Assembly (NCBI GenBank): GCA_027619145.1
Contig: JAQCGA010000200.1
Span: forward strand, 1-7,203
Origin: a bacterium
GTDB lineage: Bacteria; Latescibacterota; UBA2968; GCA-2709665
Reading direction: 5' to 3'
Length of the DNA stretch: 7,203 nt
Of the stretch, positions 6,767-7,203 are shown piece after piece (within the stretch, counting starts at the first letter, position 1; each line of letters begins with the position of its first letter). The notes beneath the pieces are model-generated. The model worked only from the letters and a program-made list of their open reading frames with translations, had not been told where the DNA came from and ran no database searches. A program made the translations under genes and the position numbers.

Positions 6767-7203
6767 ATGCTTCAACAATTCAAATCGGCTTCGGCCTGTA
6801 CAGATTGTCAGTTGTGCGAACACGGACGACCGTCCGAACCGGGTACTTCGGCAGACGGCGTAGATCGAATCGTGCAGGAAGTGGTTCGCCGTGTCCGGCA
6901 ACACACGCAAGCCCCGCTCGCCGTTCCCGTAGGGGTGTCCGCCCGGCACTGCCATCTCAACCAGGAAGCCATGGACATTCTCTTCGGCCCCGGTTCAGAA
7001 CTTACGCATTACCGAGATCTCTACCAGCCCGGTGCTTTTGCAGCCGGCGAAGTTGTCTCGGTGGTTGGTCCGCGCCTGCGGGCCATCGAACGGGTACGGA
7101 TTCTGGGGCCACTTCGAGACTATAATCAGGTGGAACTGGCCCGGACCGATGCAATCTTCCTCGGCTTGAACCCGCCAGTACGAGACTCGGGCGGTCTGAG
7201 AGG
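6767..7203 (+). CDS. pduL: PduL-type phosphate propanoyltransferase (phosphotransacylase, PF06130), C-terminus cut by window edge
   Basis: The frame runs from ATG 6767 to the right edge: 145 complete residues of a protein usually about 210-240 long. PduL swaps CoA for phosphate on an acyl group (propanoyl-CoA or acetyl-CoA to acyl phosphate), either in a bacterial microcompartment or in the cytosol. The catalytic domain starts at PVGVSARHCHL (54-64), with the His61-x-His63 pair of the zinc-binding site. It continues with ILFGPGSELTHYRDLYQPG (71-89), FAAGEVVSVVGP (91-102), RVRILGPLR (109-117), QVELARTDAIFLGL (121-134) and PPVRDSG (136-142), all close to the family pattern. Before it lie a Cys11/Cys14/Cys17 cluster (ACTDCQLCEHG) and a short amphipathic helix DRIVQEVVRRVRQ (33-45), as seen in encapsulation peptides. 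There is no clear ribosome site before ATG 6767; GTG 6758 is the only other upstream start, since TAA at 6692 closes the frame. Confidence 0.9.
   Translation, partial: MLQQFKSASACTDCQLCEHGRPSEPGTSADGVDRIVQEVVRRVRQHTQAPLAVPVGVSARHCHLNQEAMDILFGPGSELTHYRDLYQPGAFAAGEVVSVVGPRLRAIERVRILGPLRDYNQVELARTDAIFLGLNPPVRDSGGLR

Noticed and set aside
6310..7125. A 271-codon plus-strand open frame, and other long plus-strand frames (for example 3392-4177 and 5387-6082)
   Set aside because: They lie antisense or out of frame to genes with clear family motifs, and their translations are low-complexity, rich in Pro, Arg and Ser, and match no family I know. The minus-strand genes rarely use TTA, CTA and TCA codons, which leaves the opposite strand short of stops and creates such frames.
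1..7203. Many short CCAG/CTGG words that look like a dispersed repeat
   Set aside because: They fall in coding DNA and follow from frequent CTG, GTG and GGT/GGC codons in Leu-, Val- and Gly-rich membrane proteins; there is no regular spacing or longer shared unit.

Overview
This 7.2 kb window is a divergent gene pair region. Positions 1 to about 6545 hold a tightly packed, six-gene, minus-strand operon for an envelope polysaccharide. From 6767 to the right edge a plus-strand gene begins that belongs to the PduL family of phosphate acyltransferases. The left edge cuts the last operon gene and the right edge cuts pduL. About 220 bp of non-coding DNA separates the two transcription units. I see no RNA genes, mobile elements or CRISPR arrays.

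The operon reads, in transcription order (right to left): a GT39 membrane glycosyltransferase (6545-5349); an O-antigen polymerase/ligase-type Wzy_C membrane protein (5362-3896); a GT2 rhamnosyltransferase-like enzyme (3963-3010); a DegT/DnrJ/EryC1/StrS sugar aminotransferase (3013-1871); a polyprenyl-phosphate sugar-1-phosphate transferase of the WecA/MraY superfamily (1844-879); and a Wzx-type MOP flippase (882 to beyond 1). Five junctions join the six genes: four overlap, two of them as ATGA stop/start overlaps, and the fifth leaves 26 bp. This implies one mRNA with coupled translation. Together the parts make most of a Wzx/Wzy-style pathway: build an amino sugar nucleotide, start the repeat unit on a lipid carrier, extend it, flip it, and polymerise or ligate it outside the inner membrane. 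GT39 could add a residue from a lipid-linked donor on the outer face.

The pduL product would exchange acyl-CoA and acyl-phosphate (propanoyl- or acetyl-). It has an unusual N-terminal region: a C-x2-C-x2-C cluster and then a short amphipathic helix, before the catalytic domain. PduL enzymes often lie in bacterial microcompartment loci, so the DNA to the right of the window should be examined for shell-protein genes.

The organism is a bacterium with moderately GC-rich DNA. The Wzx/Wzy-type cluster suits a Gram-negative or other polysaccharide-coated bacterium. PduL occurs in many phyla, including Planctomycetes and Verrucomicrobia with microcompartments for sugar degradation, but the window does not fix the taxon.
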